A stretch of 64,000 bases of DNA from Heracleum sosnowskyi. Its lineage: Eukaryota; Streptophyta; Magnoliopsida; Apiales; Apiaceae. Within the stretch, counting starts at the first letter, position 1. The number at the start of each line of letters is the position of its first letter. The translations under genes and the position numbers were made by a program. Shown piece after piece: positions 35,301 through 44,625 of this stretch. The DNA is taken from the NCBI GenBank assembly GCA_030848705.1, contig CM061236.1:57555481-57619480 (forward strand), written 5' to 3'. The notes beneath the pieces were generated by a model. The model did no database searches. It saw nothing but the letters and a program-made list of their open reading frames with translations, and was not told the origin of the DNA.

Positions 35301-37244
35301 TAGAGATTGGTCCACAGATCCCCTTGCAATTTCAGGAAAAATTGGTTGATGGCCCAACAAATCACTTAGCAAGTGATGGCCACCAGCTTCAGAGTGGGGC
35401 TTCTCCAAGATTAGAGTTGGAGAATCAGGAATAGATGTATGGATCATGTCCACATCCAAAGATTGAGTTGGTGAATTTGATGGAGATAATTCAAGATTGA
35501 TGTTTAGAGAAGAGGACTGTAACCCCAGAGAAATGATAGGGGTTACATCAAACTGAATTTGAGAAACTGGAAGTGTTGCTTCCAGTGTGTGTGCACCCTG
35601 TGTACCCTTGGACTTTTGCTTCACTCTCCTTTGGTATTGGGAAAATGTAGACTTTGGGCTTGAAGTGTCCCTTACCCTTTTGGACTGTACTCTAGGAGGA
35701 GAGCTTGTTTCAATAATCACATCCTTTTGGGAGGATGCAATTAGACTTGTGTTTAAATCCATGTTACTCATTGTGCCTTGTTGGGAAGACACAATGGGGC
35801 TTGGCTGGTACACACTAACCTGTCCTTCCTTATCCTTGGGGTTTCTTTGATGTTCACCCCTTCCCTCACCTCTCACAACTCCAGACTCACTCCCCTTAGG
35901 TTGTGTGGTAGTTTTTACAACAGGTGCCTTTTGAGAAGCACCTGAGGTTGGCTTGGAGGATTTCTTTGTTTTTGGTTTTGTTGCTAGGGTAGGAGCCTGT
36001 TGGGTCACAGCTACAGACTCCATAGCAACATTGGAAGGTAAAACAGTAGAGGTGTTAGCTACACTAACAGGGATAGTAGTAGTTACCTCAATGATTGGCA
36101 GATACACCACTGGAACATCACCATTGTGGTTCAGCCTCAGTATGTCTGTCAATACTCTCTTTTCTTGCACAAAGCACTCGAACCTGGCATTAGGGTTAGA
36201 GATAACTAATGGTGCTGGACTAACATGGTTAGCCAACATCATCAGAAACCTAGCATAATAGATATTTTTCTTCCTATTTTCTTTGTCACCCAACTTAGCA
36301 CCAATTTGCTGTGGTGTTCTTGCTGCTGAAAACTCATGCAAAATACCATTTTCTTCACAGAACACCTTCATGCTTGAATTCTTGAATTCTGTCCCATTGT
36401 CACTCCTAATCCTTCTTACTTTGAAATCAGGATGATTGCTTACCATCTTGATGTGATTGATAATGATTTCACTTGCCTCATCTTTAGAGTGCAAAAAGAA
36501 AGTCCATGTAAATCTAGAAAAATCATCAACAATCACAAGACAGTATTTCTTCTTTGAGATGGACATAACATTTACAGGGCCAAATAGGTCCATATGAAGA
36601 AATTCAAGCTGCTGGACAATTGATGACTCTGTCTTGCTTTTGAATGATGCCTTCTTCTGTTTTCCCTTTTGACAGGCATCACACAAACCATCCTTGGAGA
36701 ACTCCACCTGTGGAATTCCTCTAGCAAGATCTTTCCTCACCAAATCATTCATAACTTTGAAATTCAGATGGGATAACTTCTTGTGCCATAACCAACTTTC
36801 ATCCTTGCTTGCCTTGCTGAAAAGACAAGTGATGGTGTCTGAACTTGTGCTACTAAAGTCAGCAATGTACACATTCCCCCTTCTGAATCCAGTCATTACC
36901 ACATTGTTGTTTCCTCCTTTAGAAACAACACAGGCTTCTCTAGAAAAAGTAACTAAAAATCCTTTGTCACAAAGTTGGCTGATACTAAGCAAGTTGTGCT
37001 TAAGACCATCCACCAATGCAACCTCATCTATGATGACATTCTCTTTTGAAATCAAGCCATATCCCTTTGTGTAGCCTTTGCTGTCATCTCCAAAAGCAAT
37101 ACAAGGGCCAGCTCTTTCCTGAAACTCTGTGAGCAGGGTAGAATCACCAGTCATGTGTCTTGAACAACCACTATCCAAGTACCAAAGATTCCTTTTGTCT
37201 CCCTGCACACAATAAAACCAAATCAAGTCGATTTTGGTACCCAA
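32400..37244 (-). CDS. Chimeric pol (protease, partial integrase) fused to env-like protein
   Basis: Residues 1-~313 are copia pol: protease D-S-G at 24-26 (LDSGCSRHMTG), gag-pre-integrase zinc region (WHKKLSH ... CDACQKGK), and the integrase core with its two Asp (HMDLFGP; RRIRSDNGTEF). The copia frame breaks at RTPQQ (about 36305), just before the VVERKNR segment that carries the catalytic Glu in B. From there 1300 residues are env-like: KLGDKENRKK, Ser/Thr/Pro-rich linker, Glu-rich segments, coiled coil (about FYKAIMDSLEIQRLQ onward), and a C-terminus shared with C (NCRRFFR.EDQLEKAS; EEEKIFYRRLQ). No RT or RNase H. The 5' limit given is the first TTG of the frame; there is no good ATG, and entry is probably by -1 frameshift from gag. 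Integrase should be inactive. The fused protein has no known role. Confidence 0.88.
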   Translation of the reverse strand: MGTKIDLIWFYCVQGDKRNLWYLDSGCSRHMTGDSTLLTEFQERAGPCIAFGDDSKGYTKGYGLISKENVIIDEVALVDGLKHNLLSISQLCDKGFLVTFSREACVVSKGGNNNVVMTGFRRGNVYIADFSSTSSDTITCLFSKASKDESWLWHKKLSHLNFKVMNDLVRKDLARGIPQVEFSKDGLCDACQKGKQKKASFKSKTESSIVQQLEFLHMDLFGPVNVMSISKKKYCLVIVDDFSRFTWTFFLHSKDEASEIIINHIKMVSNHPDFKVRRIRSDNGTEFKNSSMKVFCEENGILHEFSAARTPQQIGAKLGDKENRKKNIYYARFLMMLANHVSPAPLVISNPNARFECFVQEKRVLTDILRLNHNGDVPVVYLPIIEVTTTIPVSVANTSTVLPSNVAMESVAVTQQAPTLATKPKTKKSSKPTSGASQKAPVVKTTTQPKGSESGVVRGEGRGEHQRNPKDKEGQVSVYQPSPIVSSQQGTMSNMDLNTSLIASSQKDVIIETSSPPRVQSKRVRDTSSPKSTFSQYQRRVKQKSKGTQGAHTLEATLPVSQIQFDVTPIISLGLQSSSLNINLELSPSNSPTQSLDVDMIHTSIPDSPTLILEKPHSEAGGHHLLSDLLGHQPIFPEIARGSVDQSLKSITTDSTVISHSQSAFLTSSTKQSISLTSVSPSTVSIPLTVQTTIPLIVHSAPLIENQVVPTTSADDLVVVETLLGLRGSETERLACSQAKGENVSERLAISSSQAKGEIKSSTLEGEGEGVRGVSHGEPMMQEQSGEREGTTGEIRMEAAIANELMEVSEGERELTFQEVYQQTLDSISLDPETFTHPVSAYQILAQQGNVEAERSLQLIHTTASMQRAKDALTNLPPGAEASGDFDFSDNEDSFGDTLQVATTAQTGTSVVPPTPNWLSQDMHGRSNLDAAITRQYKEAYLAHESAGARDKKFYKAIMDSLEIQRLQMLQTRIEATEIKDSISNLRAANDRRLDEKLPLLTVSRMNRFFSKEPEMDSSLKTLSSRVDKVEATLSQMQKEQEKQTQLLAQLVAAQGLPAISFDDNKKGEKSKELDIQITKVMVPAISLPKEPLAMGELGKQQKDGIDLIQEASMRMRLAEQIKEHWSNIEAKFKKITEDKDSNPSTEQPSTNAMALASTEWEPQTNSFYHQEPLLHGVTQGPRKEKGQTSCIRDVEQATIQRSLSPKSPAKPKGKNIARTFYPAPYPDEHKLLGLLITKSKESNDYEIRKQRAIVYRNGQQICVWAGHPNFAEAKAEESERAAMQALAVAQALDEEERKQEESTREERSSKKSTRQPKERARRNIDFESADSQSTASDSSIPIAPPTIANPVFEGKLACDPAHPVNFHDQPIMPKEEPIDFDEAYFPKFLLEKDQPMKTKKRPVKAKPAFVRKPQSQKPPSNPEDCMYIADIREESSLHLDLDNLVEVRGIAASQKLPERLVFTFKGGREQVWPLYRILGEDYQTLLSVFRCLKKDFGFTKTAKSEVVSKICQLKASWNKPEALPRILRVPSTGKKIHLQPYWMMEFKDKDNCRRFFRMEDQLEKASNQTLKLMQSKLGDQDEEEKIFYRRLQVQIEENNSKRGKKTMPQRSHR

Positions 37245-37265
37245 GTTTCCTTGGGTCCTGTCTTG
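37223..37265 (-). other. gag/pol -1 overlap of A
   Basis: The gag stop (TGA) lies inside the open pol frame; moving from gag to pol needs a -1 shift within about 40 nt around GGGTACCAAAATC. The same overlap is in B at 44604-44646. The words there do not fit the canonical X-XXY-YYZ heptamer, so the mechanism is open. Confidence 0.55.
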
Positions 37266-39694
37266 TTAGCCTTTGCATTTCCTTTTGTACCATTTTTCAC
37301 TTTGGGCTCAGATTGATTCAAATCAATCTTTACCCTTGGTGTTGATTTCTGAGGGTTGCTCATATTTTCATTCATAGCATGCATAGTTGGAGGAACAATC
37401 ATGTTATTCATGTTCCATGGCATTTGTGGCATGTTAAACATATTCATGTAAGGATTAGACACAAATGGCATGCTAGCATATGGATTCTGAAATTGTGCAT
37501 ATGGAGCAAACATGTTAGACATAACAGGCATTGTAGGCATGGAACTGTTCATTGCAGGCTTGGGCATTCTCACATTAGGAGTTTTCTTAACAGATTTGCA
37601 GTTAGTAGACAAATGACTAACACTTCCACAATTAACACATGTCTTTCTAGGAGCATATTTATCAGGTGTGTAATTGTTGTGTTTGTTAATTCCTACTTTG
37701 CCATTCCTGTTATTCTTTTTATTTCCCTTAGCCTCATTATGAACTTTCTCTACCTTGTCTTTCAATTGCTTGTTAGACAAGTGACCTACATTAGCTCTCT
37801 CAACAGGCTTCTCAATTTTCTTTAAAATACTAGACTCACCTTGAACAAAGTTCTTGGTGACAGGACCATACTTGTCATTAAGTCTAGTGAGTTTATCTTT
37901 TCTTTTGTCTGTCAACGAAACAGCCTGATCGGTTGATGGTTCATGTGTCAACGAAACATTGCATTCCGTTGACATATCAACCTTCAACAAATGATCATTG
38001 TTGTTTGTTGACTCTGTTCCTGATTCTAAGGTTTCACCAACATACCCTAGCTTCTCTTTGTTCCTTTCCCATGATTGCTCACAGAAGGATTCCACGCCTT
38101 GAACATTAATTATGTTGGTAGCAACATTCCTGGCATCCTTCCATTTTGCAATCACACTTTGTTCTATCTCAAGTTGTGTTCTAAGAATTTCTTCCCTTTG
38201 TAACACGTTCTCAAGTTCCTTCTTAGCATCCCTACTAACACATCTCATTTTCTCAAATTCAATGAGCTGTGCTTCTAACATTGCATTCCTATCACTTAAG
38301 AGCAGATTGGTCTCTTTTATTCTTGAATTCTCTTTAGTAAGTGATTTAAGAGTAACACGCAAATTATATAATACAGTAGACATTTCATTTACTGCATTGT
38401 CGCATTCCTCTTTAGAAAGCTCAGAAAGATTAGTAATTGTTACCTGGTTGCTTGAGGAACTTGCTTCCTGCTCATGATTGTCAGCCATAAGAGCCAAGTT
38501 GACATACTCAACATCATCATCAGAATCTTCACCATTACCAGCCCAATCATACTCCTGAGACATGAAAGCCTTTTCTTTTTGTTTGAGAAGTTCAAAGTAT
38601 TTCTTTTTATAATCAACAGGCTCAAATTTCCTGTTGCCCTTCTCAACCTTGGGCTTTCTGCAGTCTCCAGCAAAGTGACCAAGCATTCCACAATTGAAAC
38701 ATTTTGACTTAGACTTTTCAATCCAGTTTGTTTTGCTAGGTTGAAAGTCTCTTCTTGGTGGCCTTGCTTCTGAGTTTCTTTTGAACTTGAACTTAGAGAA
38801 TTTTCTAGACAGAAAAGCAATGTGTTCATCAATCTCATCTAAGTCCTCCAAGTTGGCTGGTTCTGATTCTTCTTCTTCTGTCATCTTGTCTTTACCCTTG
38901 CTAACATCACTCCTACAACTAGATCGACTAGTTGTGGCCTTTGCAGCTTCTTTATTGTCATCTTCAAGTTGGTTCACTGATGCAATCAATGCAATAGATC
39001 CACCCTTCTTCTGTACCTTTTCAATTTCTTCATCTTGCTCCATTTCCAGCTCATAAGTCTTCAAGGTTCCATACAGCCTTTCAAGAGTGTAGTCTTTGTA
39101 CTCTTGAGTGTTTCTGAGAGAAACAGTCATAGGCTTCCATTCTTTTAGAAGAGCTCTAAGAAATTTAAGGTTTGAATCCTTGGTTTGATAGATCCTCCCA
39201 TACAACTTTAATCCATTCAAAAGCTTTTGAAACCTACTGAACGTGTCATTTAGGGTTTCACCAGCTTTAAAATGAAAATGCTCATATTGTTGTATAAGGA
39301 GTTGCATTTTATTTTCCCTGACTTGCTCAGTTCCTTCACAGAGTGTTCTAACAGTATCCCATACTTCCTTAGAGGTTGTACAGTTGATAACATTGTCAAA
39401 CATCTCTTGCTCCAAACCATTAAACAGAATGTTCATGGTCCTTTTGTCTTTATGAACTTCTGCAATATCTTCAACAGTCCATTCTGAGACAGTTTTTGGA
39501 ATCTCTACATCAGGTGCATCATCTGGCAGTCCAACTCTAGAGTCAAGCTTCATGGGAACGTGTGGACCTTTCTCAATGCAGTCTACATACCTCTCATCCA
39601 TAGACATGAGATGTAAATGCATCTTTACTTTCCAGTGAAAGTAATTGTCTTTATCAAGAACTGGTATCTTCACACCTGCATCCTTCTTCACCAT
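37223..39694 (-). CDS. gag: Copia gag polyprotein of A (823 aa)
   Basis: Starts at an ATG 50 nt after the primer site, in good order for the genomic RNA leader. N-terminal copia gag domain (VPVLDKDNY-like start, FHWKVKMHLH), CCHC zinc knuckle CFNCGMLGHFAGDC at about 331-344, a long coiled-coil-like stretch (about 425-540), a second knuckle CVNCGSVSHLSTNC at about 685-698, and a Met/Pro/Asn-rich tail. It packages RNA into virus-like particles. Longer than usual for copia gag and with two knuckles, as in Sireviruses. Completely open, whereas the same gene in B has three stops. Ends TWVPKST, overlapping pol. Confidence 0.92.
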   Translation of the reverse strand: MVKKDAGVKIPVLDKDNYFHWKVKMHLHLMSMDERYVDCIEKGPHVPMKLDSRVGLPDDAPDVEIPKTVSEWTVEDIAEVHKDKRTMNILFNGLEQEMFDNVINCTTSKEVWDTVRTLCEGTEQVRENKMQLLIQQYEHFHFKAGETLNDTFSRFQKLLNGLKLYGRIYQTKDSNLKFLRALLKEWKPMTVSLRNTQEYKDYTLERLYGTLKTYELEMEQDEEIEKVQKKGGSIALIASVNQLEDDNKEAAKATTSRSSCRSDVSKGKDKMTEEEESEPANLEDLDEIDEHIAFLSRKFSKFKFKRNSEARPPRRDFQPSKTNWIEKSKSKCFNCGMLGHFAGDCRKPKVEKGNRKFEPVDYKKKYFELLKQKEKAFMSQEYDWAGNGEDSDDDVEYVNLALMADNHEQEASSSSNQVTITNLSELSKEECDNAVNEMSTVLYNLRVTLKSLTKENSRIKETNLLLSDRNAMLEAQLIEFEKMRCVSRDAKKELENVLQREEILRTQLEIEQSVIAKWKDARNVATNIINVQGVESFCEQSWERNKEKLGYVGETLESGTESTNNNDHLLKVDMSTECNVSLTHEPSTDQAVSLTDKRKDKLTRLNDKYGPVTKNFVQGESSILKKIEKPVERANVGHLSNKQLKDKVEKVHNEAKGNKKNNRNGKVGINKHNNYTPDKYAPRKTCVNCGSVSHLSTNCKSVKKTPNVRMPKPAMNSSMPTMPVMSNMFAPYAQFQNPYASMPFVSNPYMNMFNMPQMPWNMNNMIVPPTMHAMNENMSNPQKSTPRVKIDLNQSEPKVKNGTKGNAKANKTGPKETWVPKST

Positions 39695-39744
39695 GGTTTC
39701 TATTTTTGGTCTTGATCTTTAAACTTCTTGTATGTTAGAAGCTT

Positions 39745-39756
39745 GCTCTGATACCA
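39745..39756 (-). other. Primer-binding site of A
   Basis: On the minus strand TGGTATCAGAGC, two bases from the 5' LTR; initiator-Met tRNA type. Confidence 0.92.
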
Positions 39757-39758
39757 AT

Positions 39759-40776
39759 TGTTATTCCCAAATGACCTAACAGAATTGTAGAAGGGGGGGG
39801 TTGAATACAATTCTTGATATTTTCTTGAAACTAAACACTTTATGAAATTAAACTGAACTGAATAAATAAAAACACAAGATATAAATAATTCAGTTGGATT
39901 GTTTGATGATCCAACTGAAGTGTTTTTATTGCGGAAATAATCTGTGATACAAATGTTCACAGCTGCTCAGTTACAATGTTGTAGAGAAGAATGCTCTCAA
40001 AAAATAGCTAATACAATCTATTTGTTTTTCTTCTCACTTTCTAAAGTGACTGCTACACTTGGTTATAAATCCCAAGTTTACAATTCTACATTTGGTTAAA
40101 CTAAAGAATAATAGAAGTAACCATCAGTAGCTTGCTTTTCATTCCTTTTGTCCAATGGTCCTTGGAGATCTTTGCTTTTGTCTTCATGCTCATTATAATC
40201 ATTCCCAAGAGCCTTATTGGAAATTGGAATGTTTCCTTATTTCCAGTAACCACTTTGATGGTTTCCAATGCAAAGTACACTTCCATATCTCCTTTTAGAT
40301 CTGTTCAGTAAACTGTCACTATCACTTTGTCAACTGTTCAAAAAGCAACATTGATTCGTTGATAGCAAGGAGATGTGTTTCGTTGATAGCTTCATTCTTC
40401 ATTCCGTTGATGGTGTTTCCCTCGTTTCGTTGATGGGTAAACTCCATACCGTTGACAGAGTAATCTTCATACCGTTGACATGTCTTCACTTAGGCAGAAT
40501 TACAAGGCATAACATATTTACAATTAACCAACCTATTTTGCCTATCTAGTACATAGTCAACATGACTTAGAAAACCTATCTAAAACATATAATAGAATGC
40601 CTATCATACTGTGAAGTATTGTACAATGCAATTGCTACAACACTCATTTCGTTGATGAGCTTCCTGTCAACGAAACACTGCTAAGCATGCTATTTCGTTG
40701 ACAGCTACAAAATTGACTTTACACAAATTCTACTAAGTGTTTTATGCTTATCATCAAGAACAACATATTCCTAACA
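39759..40776 (-). repeat. 5' LTR of copia A (1018 bp)
   Basis: Essentially the same as the 3' LTR, including all nine CGTTGA motifs, but with an 8-G run near 39793. Confidence 0.93.
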
Positions 40777-40781
40777 ATTAT
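40777..40781. repeat. Right target-site duplication of A (ATTAT)
   Basis: Second copy of 31186-31190; LTR F resumes at 40782. Confidence 0.92.
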
Positions 40782-41286
40782 CTTCCTAAAAGGTTTAAAG
40801 ATTTAAACTGGGATAGATTTCTTGCTGAGCGCTATTAGCTCATTCTTGATTTATTAAATCTTTCTGCATGAAGAAAACATTGCCGATTCACCTCGTGTTA
40901 TGAGAGCAAGGGAATGGAGAGACCACCCTTGAGTTAGTTCAGCAGGATGGATATTGCCGGTGTGAGCAGAATAGTTGCAGCTTGAATTAGTGAGAATTAT
41001 TTTTGAGTAGGTTTGTATTACTAAACCTTGTATAGAATTGTGAGGTCTATTATTTTAACTTCAGGTAGAGGTTGTAAATGATAGATGAGATCCTGGATAG
41101 TACATTTGATTTGTAATAACAAATGTTACTTTTGTTGCTCATTTCCAAGGCTATAACTTGTGTGTGTGCGTAAGTGATTGGGGTCTTTGGAGTTGTAATA
41201 TAAGAATTTTGTAAGTAATGCATGTATTGTATAATTGATGGAGCGTGACAACCCAGATTCCTGACCCCGGATTTGGGGGTGTTACA
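40782..41286 (+). repeat. LTR F, 3' part after insertion A
   Basis: Continues F from 31190. Holds the TGAGC/GCTCA hairpin (40826-40842), GAGACCACCC shared with LTR I, and the end GGATTTGGGGGTGTTACA. Inserted into the RNase H end of copia B. Confidence 0.85.
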
Positions 41287-43232
41287 CTTACTAATCTTGA
41301 GAATGTTGATTCATCAAGTGGCTTGGTAAAGATGTCTGCAAGTTGTTGTTCACTTGGAACAAAATGTAACTCCATAGTACCATTCATAACATGTTCTCTA
41401 ATGAAATGGTACTTGATGTCAATGTGCTTGGTCCTTGAATGCTGCACTGGATTCTCAGTAATGGCAATGGCACTAGTGTTGTCACAGAAAATAGGAATTT
41501 TCTCAACTCTTAATCCATAATCAAGTAGTTGATTTTTCATCCATAAAATCTGTGCACAACAACTTCCAGCTGCAATGTACTCAGCCTCAGCTGTGGAGGT
41601 AGAAACTGAGTTTTGTTTCTTGCTAAACCATGACACAATCTTATTTCCTAGGAATTGACAGGTGCCAGTTGTGCTTTTCCTGTCAATTTTACATCCTGCA
41701 TAATCTGCATCTGAATAACCAATTAGTTCAAAGCCAGATTCTCTAGGATACAAAATGCCAAGGTTTGGTGTTCCTTTGAGATATCTGAAAATTCTTTTAA
41801 TAGCAACTAAATGGGATTCCTTAGGATCAGCTTGAAATATAGCACATAGACATGTAGCAAACATAATATCAGGTCTACTAGCTCTTAAATATAAAAGTGA
41901 GCCTACCATGCCTCTGTAACTTGAAATGTCCACATATTTTTCCTTAGTATTCAATTCAAGTTTAGTAGCAGTATGTATGGGAGTTTTGGCAGGAGAGCAA
42001 TCCATTAAGTTAAATTTCTTTAACAAATCATGAATGTACTTTGTTTGACTAATGAAAATGCCTTCATTAACTTGTTTCACTTGGAGACCAAGGAAATAAG
42101 TTAATTCTCCTATCATGCTCATTTCATATTTACTTTGCATAAGCTTGGCAAACTTTTGACAAAGTTTTTCATCCGTAGACCCAAAAATTATGTCATCTAC
42201 ATAAATTTGAACAAGTACAGTAGAGCCATTCACAAGCCTATGAAAAAGAGATTTAGCTACAGTACCTCTAGTGAAGTGATTCTCAAGAAGGAACTGTGAA
42301 AGTGTGTCATACCAGGCTCTAGGTGCTTGTTTCAAACCATAGAGTGCTTTGAGGAGAAAGTACACATACTTTGGAAAATCATCATCTTCAAAACCAGGAG
42401 GTTGACTCACATACACCTCCTCTTCCAATTCCCCATTCAGAAAAGCACTCTTCACATCCATTTGGTAGACCTTAAAATTGGCATGGGCTGCATAGGCTAG
42501 GAACATTCTTATTGCTTCTAGTCTTGCAACAGGAGCAAAAGTTTCATCAAAATCAATTCCCTCTTCCTGTGAGTATCCTTTAGCAACCAATCTAGCTTTG
42601 TTCCTTGTGACTATGCCATTTTCATCCATCTTGTTTCTGAACACCCATTTTGTGCCTATAACACTCCTGTTTTTAGGCCTGGGCACCAGCTTCCAAACTT
42701 TGTTTCTCTCAAATTGGTTTAGCTCCTCTTGCATAGCTAAAACCCAATCTAGATCTAGAAGTGCATCCTCAACTTTCTTTGGCTCATATTGAGACAGAAA
42801 GCTACTATATAGACATTCCTCTTGAGTTGCTCTTCTAGTTTGGACTTTTGAAGAAACATCACCTATGATGAGTTCAAAGGGATGATCTTTAGTCCATTTC
42901 CTTGAGGGAGGTAGATTAGCTCTAAAAGATGTAGCTTCATAATCATGATTGCCTTGATTAGATGTTTGTCCTTGAGAAACTCCCCCTGAGTTTGTTGTCC
43001 CTAAGTGATCACTCCTAGAAGCATTTCTATGACTATCAACGAAATGCCCATTTTGACTGTCAACGGAATGCTCATTTTGACTGTCAACGAATCCTCCACC
43101 ATGATTGTCAACGGAATGACAAATTGGTCTGCTAGCAGCTATTCTTCTCAATCTTAATGCAGCAATTTCAGCTTCACTACTGTTTTTATCTGTGCTAGAC
43201 ACAACAACTTTAGGCTGTTTCTCAATAGCCAT
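41287..43232 (-). pseudogene. pol: Copia B reverse transcriptase and RNase H
   Basis: Copia RT with TKWVFRNKMDE, LVAKGYSQEEGIDFDETFAPVAR, QMDVKSAFLNGELEEEVYV, LYGLKQAPRAWY and the catalytic IYVDDIIFGST; RNase H with GYSDADYAGCKIDRKST and TAEAEYIAAG. The RT frame from 43232 is open to the break at 41287, where LTR F replaces the C-terminus after TKPLDESTFSRLVS. A leader-like stretch before RT has four SVD/FVD/SVDN repeats (43036-43113) made by CGTTGA motifs. It is in a different frame from the upstream integrase (one-base shift at about 43225-43232) and so not read normally. Such an enzyme could serve RT-less A in trans when intact. Confidence 0.9.
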
Positions 43233-44625
43233 GATTCACTTGATCTCCTTCCTCATTCTCAAAAGAAAGACTTTCATGGTAACCTTCATCATAGAGACCT
43301 TGAATTCTGAGATCATCAAAAACAACATGTACAGATTCCATAACAATGTTGGTTCTGAGATTATAGACTTTGTAAGCTTTCCCTGCTGCATATCCCACAA
43401 ATATTGCTTCATCTGCCTTTGCTTCAAATTTCCCCAAATGCTCAGCTTGATTTCTCAGAATAAAGCACTTGCATCGAAAGACATGAAGAAAATCCAATAG
43501 TGGCTTCTTTCTTTTGAGTAGTTGATAAGGGGTCATTCCCTTGGCTTGATTAATCAAAGAAATATTTTGAGTGAAGCAAGTTGTGTTAACTGTCCCAGCC
43601 CAAAAATAAGTTGGTAACTTTGATTCATCTAGCATTGTCCTTGCAGCTTCAATGAGTGTTCTGTTTTTCCTTTCGACTACACTATTTTGCTGTGGTGTCC
43701 TTGCAACTGAAAATTCATGCAAAATACCATTTTCTTCACAGAACATCTTCATAGTTGAATTCTTGAACTCTGTCCCATTGTCACTCCTAATCCTTCTTAC
43801 TTTGAAATCAGGATGATTGTTTACTATCTTGATGTGATTGATAATGATTTCACTTGCCTCATCTTTTGAGTGCAAAAAGAAAGTCCATGTAAATCTAGAA
43901 AAATCATCAACAATCACAAGACAGTATTTCTTCTTTGAAATGGACATGACATTGACAGGGCCAAATAGATCCATATGAAGCAACTCAAGCTGTTGAACAA
44001 TTGATGACTCTGTCTTGCTTTTGAATGATGTCTTCTTTTGTTTCCCTTTTTGACAGGCATCACACAAACCATCCTTGGAGAATTCCACCTGTGGAATTCC
44101 TCTAGCAAGATCCTTCCTCACCAAGTCATTCATAACCTTGAAATTCAATTGAGACAATTTCTTGTGCCATAGCCAACTTTCATCCTTGCTTGCCTTGCTG
44201 AAAAGACAAGTGATGGTGTCTGGACTTGTGCTACTAAAGTCAGCAATGTACACATTCTCTCTTCTGAATCCAGTCATTACCACATTGTTGTCTCCACCTT
44301 TAGAAACAACACATGCTTCTCTTGAAAAAGTAACTAAAAATCCTTTGTCACAAAATTGGTTGATACTAAGCAAATTGTGCTTTAGACCATCCACCAATGC
44401 AACCTCATCAATGATGACATTTTCTCTTGAAATCAAGCCATATCCCTTAGTGTAGCCTTTGCCGTCATCTCCAAAAGCAATACAAGGGCCAGCTCTTTCC
44501 TGGAACTCTATGAGCAGGGTAGAATCACCAGTCATGTGTCTTGAAAAACCACTATCCAAGTACCAAAGATTCCTCTTGTCTCCCTGCACACAATAAAACC
44601 AAATCAAGTTGATTTTGGTACCCAA
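43222..44625 (-). pseudogene. pol: Copia B protease and integrase
   Basis: Protease DSG (LDSGFSRHMTG), pre-integrase zinc region (WHKKLSQ ... CDACQKGK), integrase D, D and E (MDLFGP; RSDNGTEF; VVERKNR) and the copia integrase C-terminus (GYAAGKAYKVYNLRT). It ends at a TGA at 43222-43224, four codons after the point where the RT frame starts; a one-base indel separates them. Very similar to A through RTPQQ, where A diverges. Confidence 0.9.

Larger units (their letters stand above)
31191..40776 (-). mobile_element. Copia (Sirevirus-like) element A, complete, RT-less
   Basis: LTRs of 1023 bp (31191-32213) and 1018 bp (39759-40776), in minus orientation, differ mainly in a G run of 13 versus 8; TG...CA ends; ATTAT duplications; primer site, purine tract; open gag (823 aa) and an open 1614-residue frame. 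Reverse transcriptase and RNase H are missing, replaced by an env-like gene fused to truncated integrase. The near-identical LTRs and intact frames make it the youngest insertion here. Confidence 0.95.

Noticed and set aside
35587..36258. Plus-strand frames opposite the A fusion gene
   Set aside because: Antisense shadows of a long Ser/Thr-rich minus-strand frame, with no independent homology.
37223..37265. Classical slippery heptamer for -1 frameshift
   Set aside because: The candidate words (A-CCA-AAA, C-CAA-AAT) do not match X-XXY-YYZ; recorded as an overlap only.
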